NCBI GenBank assembly: GCA_015068125.1
Contig: SVLD01000015.1
Coordinates: 1-35,701, forward strand
From: Oscillospiraceae bacterium
GTDB taxonomy: Bacteria; Bacillota; Clostridia; Oscillospirales; Oscillospiraceae
Length of the DNA stretch: 35,701 bases
Direction of reading: 5' to 3'
The position numbers were made by a program, and so were the translations under genes. The notes under the pieces were generated by a model. The model was not told the origin of the DNA and made no database searches. It saw only the letters and a program-made list of their open reading frames with translations. Positions 6,718 to 14,789 of the stretch are shown piece by piece (the first letter of the stretch is position 1; the number at the start of each line of letters is the position of its first letter).

Positions 6718-7881
6718 ATGACGCAATTGTTATTAAAGCTATTTATCCGAAATCAAAATCCCCAGGAGCCCGGGGCCCGGACTGCCATCGGCAAGCTCTC
6801 CGGCGTGGTGGGAATCGTCTGCAACCTCCTGCTGGCAGCGGCAAAGCTGGTGGTGGGCATTCTGGCAGGGGCGGTTTCTGTCACCGCGGATGCCATGAAT
6901 AACTTTTCCGATGCGGCAAGCTCCATTGTGACCCTGGTGGGCTTTAAGCTGGCGGAGAAGCCGGCAGACAGTGAGCATCCCTACGGCCACGCCAGATTTG
7001 AATATTTGTCCGGCCTGGCGGTGGCGGCGCTGATCATCGTCATCGGCGCGGAACTGGCAAAGACAGCTTTGGATAAGATCCTGCATCCCACTGCGGTGGC
7101 GGTATCTGTGCCGCTGATCGCCGTGCTTGTGGCCTCTATGGCGGTAAAGCTATGGATGAGCCTGTTCAACCGCAAGCTGGGAAAATGCATTGATTCCACA
7201 GCCCTGATGGCGGTTTCCGCTGACAGCCGCAACGATGTGATCGCCACAGGCGCCGTATTGGCGGCGGCAGTGGTAGAGCGGCTGACAGATCTGCCGGTGG
7301 ATGGATATATGGGTATGGCGGTGGCGCTTTTCATCGTGTACAGCGGTGCCAATCTGGCAAAGCAGACCATCAGCCCCCTGCTGGGCGAGGCCGCCAGTCC
7401 GGAACTGCGGCAGAATATCGTAAAGGTTTTGGAAGGAAATGACCGGGTTTTGGGCTGGCATGATCTGATGGTCCACGACTACGGCCCGGGACAGCGGTTC
7501 GCCAGCATCCATGTGGAAATGGATCAAAAGGAAGACCCTCTGGTCTGCCATGAGATCATTGATGATATGGAGCGGCTGTGTCTGGAAAAGCACAAGGTGC
7601 ATCTGGTGATCCACTACGATCCCGTGATTACCGATGACCCGGAGATCCAGGCGGTCAAAGCAGAAGTTGCCGGCATACTCACCGCGCTGGATTCCCGGCT
7701 GACCCTCCATGATTTCCGCATGGTTCGAGGCACCGGACACAGCAATGTGATTTTTGATGTGGCTATGCCCCACGATATGGCGGATCAAAAGAGTTACATT
7801 AAAAAGAGCCTGGATGCGGCGCTGCAGACCAAGGAAGGCGGCGTCTATCACACGGTGATCACCTTTGACTTGGTGGATTAA
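6718..7881 (+). CDS. Cation diffusion facilitator (CDF) metal exporter, possibly Mn-type
   Basis: A 387-residue CDF transporter with six predicted membrane helices, then the soluble C-terminal dimerisation domain and a longer-than-usual C-terminal extension. The membrane metal site reads N61xxxD65 in helix 2 (DAMNNFSD) and D169xxxD173 in helix 5 (ADSRNDV). Zinc CDFs such as YiiP have D/HxxxD plus HxxxD; the loss of His in helix 5 resembles manganese exporters of the MntE type. EHPYGHARFEY after helix 2 is the family hallmark. The start at 6718 follows GCGGAGG. Export of Mn or another divalent ion to the outside is expected; the ion assignment is inference. Confidence 0.9.
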   Translation: MTQLLLKLFIRNQNPQEPGARTAIGKLSGVVGIVCNLLLAAAKLVVGILAGAVSVTADAMNNFSDAASSIVTLVGFKLAEKPADSEHPYGHARFEYLSGLAVAALIIVIGAELAKTALDKILHPTAVAVSVPLIAVLVASMAVKLWMSLFNRKLGKCIDSTALMAVSADSRNDVIATGAVLAAAVVERLTDLPVDGYMGMAVALFIVYSGANLAKQTISPLLGEAASPELRQNIVKVLEGNDRVLGWHDLMVHDYGPGQRFASIHVEMDQKEDPLVCHEIIDDMERLCLEKHKVHLVIHYDPVITDDPEIQAVKAEVAGILTALDSRLTLHDFRMVRGTGHSNVIFDVAMPHDMADQKSYIKKSLDAALQTKEGGVYHTVITFDLVD

Positions 7882-7889
7882 AAACACAG

Positions 7890-7926
7890 CCCAGGGTGTT
7901 CCGAATAGGAACACCCTGGGTTTTTT
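7890..7926. terminator. Bidirectional terminator between converging genes
   Basis: A 13-bp stem (7890-7902 with 7908-7920) is followed by TTTTTT on the plus strand. On the minus strand it is followed by CTGTGTTTTTAAT. It serves both the CDF gene and the five-gene minus operon that ends at 7925. Confidence 0.88.
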
Positions 7927-9001
7927 ATGAAGCAACGGGGAATGCGGAGTAGTCCCAGACATAGCCGTCCATTTCCTCGTCGGAATAGGGGGCAAATTTG
8001 CCGTTTTCGCGGCACCGCAGCAGATCGAGGTGGCTGTATTCGCCGTCGATGGCGATCAGATTCCAGTACCAGGCTTCGCCGCCCCGGGTGCCGCTGACTA
8101 CCTGGCAATCCAGTCCGGATTCCCGGCACATGGCAGCAAAGACGGTGGCGAAGGCTTTTTTATCGCCTACGCCGTGGCGCAGAAGGCTGTATGCCGGGGT
8201 GATGGAGGTTTCCAGCTGATAATCGCCTTCTATCAGGAATTCCATCAGGAAATAGTACAGCCGCTGGTATTTTTCGGCTTCCTGTTCATAGCTGCTGATG
8301 TAGGCTGCGGCGGATTCAAATACGGAATGTACCTGATCCTGCATAGTTCGCAGGGAATCCCGGTTGGTCTGGTAGGTGAATTTCAGTTCCACCAGTCGGG
8401 TGTAGCCGCTGTCGGGATATATATTGACCACTACCTGGGGCTTCTCGATGACAGTCTGGGGATAGGTGTCGGCATAAGAGTCCACATATTGGGCGTAATC
8501 CAACGCCTGATCCGCCGGAAGCAGCATCACCACCCCGGTACCAAAGTCGGTGAGCACACCGGAGATGATGTTTTGGATTCCCTCGGCATCGGTGACCCGA
8601 TGGATCTTGCGGATCTCAGTGCGGTCGTGGGTATAGGTAATGCTCACAGCTACCGCATGCTGCCCGCCGGAGGATCCCGGTTCGCAGGTTATGTCCTCCA
8701 CCGCCCAGGCGGCGATGGGATTGGTGGTCATGACATGATTGATGGCGGTGGGAATATCCTGGCCGATATATGTCTGGTCGTAGTTTGGCACAAAAATCAG
8801 ACCGCTTTCCACGCCACTTTCCACATAGCCGATCAAAGCGCTGCAAAGCCCCACATAGTTGGAAACCATGATATTATCCTGCACGAGCGGGCTATTTTGG
8901 TTCTGATGGGGCTCAACATGATAGTAGCTGCCTTCAAAGATCTTGCTGCAGCCACCAAGCAACAGGCAGAGCGCCAAAAGCATAAGGGCAAACTGTTTCA
9001 T
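7925..9001 (-). CDS. Lipoprotein with a degenerate transglutaminase-like C-terminal domain
   Basis: A 358-residue lipoprotein; the signal peptide ends LLLGGC, lipidated at Cys18. The C-terminal third resembles the transglutaminase-core fold of bacterial surface proteins: a helix AFATVFAAMCRESGLDCQVVSGT, then AWYWNLIAIDGEYSHLDLLR. In active relatives a Cys starts the helix and a His sits in a HAWN motif. Here the helix begins GDKKAF and the motif is WYWN, while the late Asp of SHLDL is kept. It is therefore probably a non-catalytic binding or scaffold domain. AAGGAG precedes the start. It follows the YitT gene by 15 bases as the last gene of the topoisomerase operon. Confidence 0.7.
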   Translation of the reverse strand: MKQFALMLLALCLLLGGCSKIFEGSYYHVEPHQNQNSPLVQDNIMVSNYVGLCSALIGYVESGVESGLIFVPNYDQTYIGQDIPTAINHVMTTNPIAAWAVEDITCEPGSSGGQHAVAVSITYTHDRTEIRKIHRVTDAEGIQNIISGVLTDFGTGVVMLLPADQALDYAQYVDSYADTYPQTVIEKPQVVVNIYPDSGYTRLVELKFTYQTNRDSLRTMQDQVHSVFESAAAYISSYEQEAEKYQRLYYFLMEFLIEGDYQLETSITPAYSLLRHGVGDKKAFATVFAAMCRESGLDCQVVSGTRGGEAWYWNLIAIDGEYSHLDLLRCRENGKFAPYSDEEMDGYVWDYSAFPVAS

Positions 9002-9016
9002 AGATTTCTCCTTGCG

Positions 9017-9880
9017 TTACAGGGCATCCTTGCTGTATCGGGCGAAGCCTTCGCCCAGAACCTGGTGGGCTTCCTGGACGACAATAAAGGCATCGGGGTC
9101 GATTTCCACCACCAGACGCTTCAGATCGGCGATCTGCTGCTTCTTTACCACGGTGAGGATTACTTTTTTCTCCCGGTGGCTGTAACTGCCTTCGCCCTGG
9201 AGATAAGTTGCGCCCCGGTCAAGCTCCCGGCTGATGCCGTCGGTAATGGCTTCATATCGGTCAGAAATGATCATGGCGACTTTGGAATAGTCAAAGCGGT
9301 AGACGACAGCGTCGATAATCTTGCCGGTAACGAAAATCGCCACGCCGCTGTACAGGGAGCGGGTGATATCCTGGAAGGCCAGGCCGGTGAGGGTAGCTAC
9401 GGCAAAGTCGAAGCTCATATTGATAATGCCGATGGGGATATGCTGCCATTTCAGCTTCAGCAAACGCACCACGATATCCGAACCGCCGGTAGATCCGCCG
9501 GAGGAAAACACCAGTCCCAAACCCAAACCGCAGATCACGCCGCCGTAGAGGGCGGCCAGCAGGGGCTCCACATCCGGTGCGGGCAAGATCGCCAGAAGAT
9601 CCAGGGCGGTAGAGCTGAGCACCATGCCAAGGATGGATCCCAGGAGAAATTTCCGACCCACCTTGATACCAGCAAGAACAAACAAAGGAAGATTTATCAG
9701 CAGGGTAAAGGTACCCACGGAACCAAAGCGCAGCAGATGCACCAGAACCATGGAAAGACCGGAGACACCACCGGCATTCAAATTGTTGGGAGCGAGAAAC
9801 AGGTTGAAGCCCAAACCAAAGAGCATACAACCTACAAGGATCTTGAGCAGCCAAAAGCCGGTATGCAAGATTTTTTTCAT
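9017..9880 (-). CDS. YitT family membrane protein (DUF161 + DUF2179)
   Basis: A 287-residue protein with five or six membrane helices over residues 1-170 (including the glycine-rich GLGLVFSSGGSTGGSDIV typical of the YitT/DUF161 family) and a soluble DUF2179 domain at the C-terminus (residues about 205-280). Members are common in Firmicutes, often in several paralogues; their transport or sensing function is not established. The start has CGGAGG seven bases upstream and lies 15 bases after parC, so co-transcription is likely. Why it accompanies a topoisomerase is not obvious. Confidence 0.9.
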   Translation of the reverse strand: MKKILHTGFWLLKILVGCMLFGLGFNLFLAPNNLNAGGVSGLSMVLVHLLRFGSVGTFTLLINLPLFVLAGIKVGRKFLLGSILGMVLSSTALDLLAILPAPDVEPLLAALYGGVICGLGLGLVFSSGGSTGGSDIVVRLLKLKWQHIPIGIINMSFDFAVATLTGLAFQDITRSLYSGVAIFVTGKIIDAVVYRFDYSKVAMIISDRYEAITDGISRELDRGATYLQGEGSYSHREKKVILTVVKKQQIADLKRLVVEIDPDAFIVVQEAHQVLGEGFARYSKDAL

Positions 9881-9895
9881 GCTGTCCTCCGAAGA

Positions 9896-12145
9896 TCAGA
9901 CTTCAAAGCTGATTTGCTTATCCGGAGCATCCTCCGGTTTCAGAATCGCGCCGGCAGAGGGCAGCGTTCTGGTGCGATAGCGGCTTTGGTTGGTGATGCC
10001 GCTGTCGGCAGCCTTCACTGCGTGGCTGACGGCTGCCTTTTTCTTCACAGAGATCACGCTGACACCCTGGGTATTGCGGGTGGTTTTGGGCAGAAGCTGA
10101 GCGGTGGAGAAGATCACAGCCCGGCTGTCGGTGGTGTATACCGCCACCTGGTCGTCAGCCTGCAGCGCCATAGCGGTTTTCAGGGGGCTCTTGTCAGAGT
10201 AAGCACCGGTGAGCTTCTTGCGGTTGGTTTTGGTTTCGTAGGCGTTCAGGGGCACCTTGGCGGCCTTGCCGTTTTCAAAGAAGAACAGCACGAAGCCCTT
10301 GTAATCTCCGGGCAGCAGTACCTGAACCACGGTTTCGCTGGCTTCCATGCCCAGCTTCTGGGGCAGATAATCGCCCAAAAGCGAGGCTTTACCGTCCTCG
10401 AAGTCGGACAGCCGGGATTTGTAGCATTGGAATTTGTCGGTAAAGACCAGGATTTCTGCCTTGTTGGAGGTTTCTACACTGAAGGAAAGGCTGTCGCCCT
10501 CCTTGAACTTCTGCTCGCCACTCATCCGCAGGGACTGGGCGGTGATCTTTTTCAGGTAGCCCTCCTTGGACACGAACAGGGTCACAGGATAGTCGGGCGT
10601 GTCATCTTCCTCGTCCTCAGGTTCTGCCTGGGCGGACTCGTAGATGATCTCAGTTTTCCGGGGCTGACCGTATTTCTCGGAAACCTGCTTCAGCTCGGAA
10701 ATGATCACATTCTGGAGCTTGGTGTGGCTCTTCAGGGTGGCGTTCAGCTCGGCGATTTCCTTTTCCAGTTCGGAAATGGCCTTGGTCTGCTTCAGAATGT
10801 ATTCCTTGTTGATGTTGCGCAGCTTGATCTCTGCTACATAGTTTGCCTGGATTTCGTCGATTCCAAACCCAATCATCAGGTTGGGAATAACTTCATTTTC
10901 CAGCTCGGTCTCCCGGATGATGCGGATGGCTTTGTCGATATCCAGCAGGATTCGCTCCAGACCCTTCAGCAGATGCAGGCGATCCTGCTTTTTCTGGATC
11001 TGGAAGAAGATGCGGCGCTTGACGCAATCGGTACGCCATGCGGTCCACTCTTCCAGAATTTCGCCGATGCCCATGACCCGGGGCATGCCGGCGATGAGGA
11101 TGTTGAAGTTACAGGCAAAGCTATCCTGCAGAGGGGTCAGGCGGTAGAGCTTCTGCATCAGCTTTTCCGGCTCTGCGCCACGCTTCAGGTCGATGGTCAG
11201 TTTCAGGCCGTTGAGGTCGGTTTCGTCACGCATATCGCCGATCTCTTTGATCTTGCCGGCCTTGATCAGCTCCGCCACTTTGTCCATAATGGCTTCAACG
11301 GTGGTGGAGTAGGGGATCTCGTAAATTTCAATGAGGTTACCCTCTTTGACATAGCGCCACTTTGCCCGGAGCTTGAAGCTGCCGCGGCCATTCGAGTAGA
11401 TCTCCCGGGTGGTAGCTTCATCAAACAGAAGCTCCGCACCGGTGGAGAAATCCGGGCCGGGGAGGGTCTCCAGGATGTCGTGGTCGGGGTTCTGCATCAG
11501 AGCGATGGTGGTATCGCAGATCTCTTTCAAATTGAAAGAGCAGATATTGGACGCCATACCGACAGCGATGCCCTGGTTAGCGGACACCAGCACATTGGGG
11601 AAGGTTGTGGGAAGCAGGCTGGGTTCTTTCATGCTGCCGTCGTAGTTGTCCACCATGTCCACGGTGTCGGAATCAATGTCCCGGAACAGCTCGCCGCAGA
11701 GGGGGTCCAGCTTGGCTTCCGTGTAACGGGAGGCAGCGTAGGCCATATCCCGGGAGTAGACCTTGCCGAAGTTACCCTTGGAATCCACAAAGGGATGCAG
11801 CAGAGTTTCGTTGCTCTTGGCAAGACGCACCATGGTTTCGTAGATGGCGGCGTCGCCATGAGGATTGAGCTTCATGGTCTGACCCACGATGTTGGCGGAC
11901 TTGGTGCGGCTGCCGTTGAGCAGACCCATTTTGTACATGGTGTACAGCAGCTTCCGGTGAGAGGGCTTGAAGCCGTCAATCTCCGGAATGGCTCGGGATA
12001 CGATCACCGACATGGCGTAGGGCATATAGTTGATCTCCAGGGTTTCGGAGATGGCCTGCTCATAGGTGGAGCCTACCAGACCTACCACATGATCGGTGTT
12101 GATCTTCTTTTTATTCTGTTCCGGTTCTTTCTTCTTTCGTGCCAT
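9896..12145 (-). CDS. parC: Type IIA topoisomerase A subunit, topoisomerase IV-like (divergent)
   Basis: A 749-residue breakage-reunion subunit. Order: winged-helix catalytic domain, tower, coiled coil, short beta-propeller-like C-terminal domain. The active tyrosine is Tyr141 in AASRYTEAKL. The GyrA box needed for negative supercoiling is not seen, which favours a decatenase role. In the segment HGDAAIYE (96-103) the positions equal to E. coli GyrA Ser83 and Asp87 are Ala99 and Glu103. AAGGAG precedes the start. The partner subunit is upstream at 12645-14636, with a DUF559 cassette between them. It belongs to the divergent second topoisomerase pair seen in many Clostridia, so the ParC name is functional by analogy. 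Confidence 0.88.
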   Translation of the reverse strand: MARKKKEPEQNKKKINTDHVVGLVGSTYEQAISETLEINYMPYAMSVIVSRAIPEIDGFKPSHRKLLYTMYKMGLLNGSRTKSANIVGQTMKLNPHGDAAIYETMVRLAKSNETLLHPFVDSKGNFGKVYSRDMAYAASRYTEAKLDPLCGELFRDIDSDTVDMVDNYDGSMKEPSLLPTTFPNVLVSANQGIAVGMASNICSFNLKEICDTTIALMQNPDHDILETLPGPDFSTGAELLFDEATTREIYSNGRGSFKLRAKWRYVKEGNLIEIYEIPYSTTVEAIMDKVAELIKAGKIKEIGDMRDETDLNGLKLTIDLKRGAEPEKLMQKLYRLTPLQDSFACNFNILIAGMPRVMGIGEILEEWTAWRTDCVKRRIFFQIQKKQDRLHLLKGLERILLDIDKAIRIIRETELENEVIPNLMIGFGIDEIQANYVAEIKLRNINKEYILKQTKAISELEKEIAELNATLKSHTKLQNVIISELKQVSEKYGQPRKTEIIYESAQAEPEDEEDDTPDYPVTLFVSKEGYLKKITAQSLRMSGEQKFKEGDSLSFSVETSNKAEILVFTDKFQCYKSRLSDFEDGKASLLGDYLPQKLGMEASETVVQVLLPGDYKGFVLFFFENGKAAKVPLNAYETKTNRKKLTGAYSDKSPLKTAMALQADDQVAVYTTDSRAVIFSTAQLLPKTTRNTQGVSVISVKKKAAVSHAVKAADSGITNQSRYRTRTLPSAGAILKPEDAPDKQISFEV

Positions 12146-12167
12146 AACCCGGCTCCTTTTCGTTAAT

Positions 12168-12210
12168 GCCCTCCCCTTTGGGGAGGGTGCCCCGCAGGGG
12201 CGGGTGAGGT
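12168..12210. repeat. Structured repeat family B, copy downstream of the DUF559 gene
   Basis: GCCCTCCCCTTTGGGGAGGG, GTGCC, a small hairpin (CCCC-GCA-GGGG) and GGGTGAGGT, ending exactly at the DUF559 stop codon (TAA on the minus strand at 12213-12211). It is the inverted counterpart of 12591-12640. Confidence 0.8.
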
Positions 12211-12585
12211 TTACTCACTTGAAGTTGGTAATCGCTTCATTCGGTGCATAATGGCCAGGTCAATCGCCTGACAAACACCACGGAGGTTTTGTAAAACGTC
12301 CGTGTTGGAAAAGCGAATGACCGTGATGCCGTTCTTTTCAAAAAAAGCGGTTCGTTCTTGGTCGTACTGCATAGTTTCCGGCGCAAAGTGCTGAGAACCA
12401 TCCAGTTCAACCGCTAATTTGGCGGCTGCGCAGTAAAAGTCTAAAATATATCTGCCAAAAGAAACCTGCCTTCGGAAACGATAGGGGTAGCTACGAAGAT
12501 ACGCATACCATAATCGCCGTTCTTCTTTTGTCATGTTGCGACGCAGCTCTTGCGCTCTTGATGTCAGATTGTGATTGTGTATCAT
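12211..12585 (-). CDS. DUF559 / Vsr-like endonuclease domain protein
   Basis: A 124-residue protein that is essentially one DUF559 domain, related to the very-short-patch-repair (PD-(D/E)xK) nuclease fold. Visible: TKEERRLWYAYLRS near residue 19, FRRQVSFGRYILDFYC with candidate catalytic Asp49, AVELDGSQH with Glu60, Asp62 and His66, then VIRFSNTDV. The ATG at 12585 is preferred because GAGG lies six bases upstream; that GAGG is part of the flanking repeat. It sits between parE and parC, bounded on both sides by inverted copies of repeat family B, so it looks like the passenger or driver of a small mobile unit. Nuclease activity is inferred from the family only. Confidence 0.85.
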   Translation of the reverse strand: MIHNHNLTSRAQELRRNMTKEERRLWYAYLRSYPYRFRRQVSFGRYILDFYCAAAKLAVELDGSQHFAPETMQYDQERTAFFEKNGITVIRFSNTDVLQNLRGVCQAIDLAIMHRMKRLPTSSE

Positions 12586-12590
12586 GTGCC

Positions 12591-12640
12591 ACCTCATCCG
12601 TCACGCCTGGCGGCGTGCCACCTTCCCCAAAGGGGAAGGC
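12591..12640. repeat. Structured repeat family B, copy upstream of the DUF559 gene
   Basis: Read on the minus strand: GCCTTCCCCTTTGGGGAAGG, TGGC, hairpin ACGCC-GCCA-GGCGT, then GACGGATGAGGT. Its GAGG serves as the ribosome site of DUF559. It begins five bases after the parE stop. It is inverted relative to 12168-12210. Confidence 0.85.
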
Positions 12641-12644
12641 TTTT

Positions 12645-14636
12645 TTAAGAAATATCCGCCAGTTCCAGGTATTTGGCGCCGTTTTCCGCGATGAAGTTCT
12701 TCCGTTCGTTCAGTGCGTCGCCCAGCAGGACATCGAAATAGTGGGCGGTACGCTCCGCGTCCTCGGGCATGACCTTGATGAGGCGGCGGGTTTCGGGGTT
12801 CATGGTGGTCATCCACATCATTTCCGGGTCGTTTTCGCCCAAACCTTTGGAGCGCTGGATGCTGGTGGGCTTCTTGCCGCCCAGGTCGTCCCGGAGAATT
12901 TTGACCTTTTCCGCTTCGTTGTAGGCAAACCAGGTCTTATCCTTGTAGGTGATCTCAAAGAGCGGAGATTCCGCGATATACACATAGCCATCCCGGATCA
13001 GGGTGGGGCAGAGGCGGTAGAGCATGGTCAGAATCAGGGTGCGGATCTGGAAACCGTCCACGTCGGCGTCGGTACAGATGACCACCTTGCTCCAGCGCAG
13101 GTTGTCGATGTCGAAGGAGGAAAGCTCCTTGGCTTTCTTACCCTGGACTTCCACGCCGCAGCCCAGAACCTTCATCAGGTCCGTGATGATGGGAGAGGCG
13201 AAAATTTTGTTGTAATCTGCCTTCAGGCAGTTGAGGATTTTGCCGCGGACGGGCATGATGCCCTGAAATTCCGCATCCCGGCTCAGCTTAACGCTGCCCA
13301 ACGCGGAGTCACCCTCCACGATGTACAGTTCCCGGATGGCGGTATCCCGACTGCGGCAGTCCACGAATTTCTGCACCCGGTTGGCAATGTCCACCTTGGC
13401 GCTGAGGTTCTTTTTGATGCTGGATTTGGTTTTTTCCGCGGATTCTCTGGCGCGCTTGTTGATCAGCACCTGCTCCGCGGCACGCTCAGCCTCCTGCTTG
13501 TTCTCGATGAACCAAACCTGGAGCTGCTCCTTGAAGAAAGCGGTCATGGCCTCCTGGGTGAACTTGGAGTTGACGGACTTTTTGGTCTGGTTTTCAAAGC
13601 AGCCGATGGTGGAGAAACAGTTGGTCACCAGCACCAGGGAGTCCTGAATATCCTGGTAGATGATCTTGCTCTCGTTTTTGGTGTACTTATTGTTGTCCCG
13701 GAGGAATTTGTCGAATGCGGCGGTGAAGCCCAGCCGCACAGCCCGGTCGGGGCTGCCGCCGTATTCCAGCCAGGAGGAATTGTGGTAGTATTCCACATGA
13801 TTGACCTGCTTGGAGAAGCAAAATGCGGTGGTGATCTTCAGCTTCATTTCCGGACGGTTTTCCGCATCCCGACCCCGGCGCTCGGCTTCCCAGTAGGTGG
13901 GCATGGTGAATGCGTTATCGCCCACCATTTCCTCAATATACTGCTTGATACCGTCCTGATAGCAGAATTCTTCGATTTCAAATTTGCCGTTTACCTGGTT
14001 GCGGAAGCGGAAAGTAATGCCCTTGTTTACCACCGCCTGGCGGCGCAGGACGCCCCGGTAATAATCGGCGGGGATATCGATCTCGGTGAAGACCTTCTTA
14101 TCCGGTTTCCAGTGAAACAGAGAGCCGGTCTTGCGGCCCCGGTCGGTTTCTGTCTTCTTCAGACCGCCGATGTTCCGGCCTTCCTCGAAATGCAGATCAT
14201 AGCGGAAGCCGTCCCGGCGGATGGTGGCGTCGAAAAATTCCGAAGCGTACTGGGTAGAGCAAGTGCCCAGGCCGTTTAAGCCCAGGGAATATTCGTAGTT
14301 GCCGCCGTTGGCGTCCATTTTGCCGCCGGCGTACATTTCGCAGAATACCAGCTCCCAGTTGTAGCGCTTTTCTCGCTCGTTGTAGTCCACGGGACAGCCC
14401 CGGCCGAAGTCCTCGACTTCGATGCTGAGGTCTTCGTAGCGGGTGACGATAATGAGATCGCCGTGGCCTTCCCGGGCTTCATCGATGGCGTTGCTGAGGA
14501 TCTCAAAGACTGCGTGCTTGCAGCCCTCCAGATCGTCGGAGCCGAAGATGACTGAGGGGCGTTTACGAACGCGCTCTTCCTCTTTCAGCGCGATAATACT
14601 GCTGTTTCCGTATTGTTCTTTCTTTTGAATAGCCAT
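12645..14636 (-). CDS. parE: Type IIA topoisomerase B subunit, topoisomerase IV-like (divergent)
   Basis: A 663-residue ATPase/TOPRIM subunit. The GHKL ATPase has NAIDEA and VEDFGRGCPV (the usual DNGRG with N replaced by F) and GLNGLG. Then come the transducer, TOPRIM EGDSALG, PVRGKILN, DADVDGFQIRTL, and SKGLGE near the end. All acidic TOPRIM residues are present, so it should be active with the A subunit encoded at 12145-9896. It is longer and more divergent than ordinary GyrB/ParE of about 640 residues. Its promoter is at 14704-14676; the ribosome site (AGGTAA) is weak. It is the first gene of a five-gene minus operon. Confidence 0.88.
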   Translation of the reverse strand: MAIQKKEQYGNSSIIALKEEERVRKRPSVIFGSDDLEGCKHAVFEILSNAIDEAREGHGDLIIVTRYEDLSIEVEDFGRGCPVDYNEREKRYNWELVFCEMYAGGKMDANGGNYEYSLGLNGLGTCSTQYASEFFDATIRRDGFRYDLHFEEGRNIGGLKKTETDRGRKTGSLFHWKPDKKVFTEIDIPADYYRGVLRRQAVVNKGITFRFRNQVNGKFEIEEFCYQDGIKQYIEEMVGDNAFTMPTYWEAERRGRDAENRPEMKLKITTAFCFSKQVNHVEYYHNSSWLEYGGSPDRAVRLGFTAAFDKFLRDNNKYTKNESKIIYQDIQDSLVLVTNCFSTIGCFENQTKKSVNSKFTQEAMTAFFKEQLQVWFIENKQEAERAAEQVLINKRARESAEKTKSSIKKNLSAKVDIANRVQKFVDCRSRDTAIRELYIVEGDSALGSVKLSRDAEFQGIMPVRGKILNCLKADYNKIFASPIITDLMKVLGCGVEVQGKKAKELSSFDIDNLRWSKVVICTDADVDGFQIRTLILTMLYRLCPTLIRDGYVYIAESPLFEITYKDKTWFAYNEAEKVKILRDDLGGKKPTSIQRSKGLGENDPEMMWMTTMNPETRRLIKVMPEDAERTAHYFDVLLGDALNERKNFIAENGAKYLELADIS

Positions 14637-14675
14637 ATTGTTTACCTGCCACTCTTATCCATTTTAGCATCCTTT

Positions 14676-14704
14676 ATTATACGCAGTTTTGGTGACAAAG
14701 TCAA
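14676..14704 (-). promoter_or_regulatory. Promoter of the topoisomerase operon
   Basis: On the minus strand, TTGACT (14704-14699), a 17-base spacer and TATAAT (14681-14676), about 40 bases before parE. Confidence 0.8.
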
Positions 14705-14735
14705 CCTGCGCCAACAATATATGCCCTTTTTCGGC

Positions 14736-14772
14736 AAAAATGCCACTATCCGTTGTGGATAGTGGCATTTTT
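14736..14772 (-). terminator. Terminator of the mutY-PHP transcript
   Basis: A perfect 16-bp stem (14736-14751 with 14757-14772) with A/T ends on both sides, 18 bases beyond the PHP gene stop on the minus strand. It also insulates the topoisomerase promoter. Confidence 0.85.
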
Positions 14773-14789
14773 ACAATTTATGGAACGCT

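Noticed and set aside
8030..12166. Open plus-strand frame of 1378 codons
   Set aside because: It is antisense to three well-supported genes (lipoprotein, YitT, parC). Its product is a low-complexity mix of His, Gly and Gln without a recognisable domain, a common effect of codon bias in GC-rich genes.
12528..14279. Open plus-strand frame of 583 codons
   Set aside because: Entirely antisense to parE and the DUF559 gene, with no ribosome site or family resemblance.
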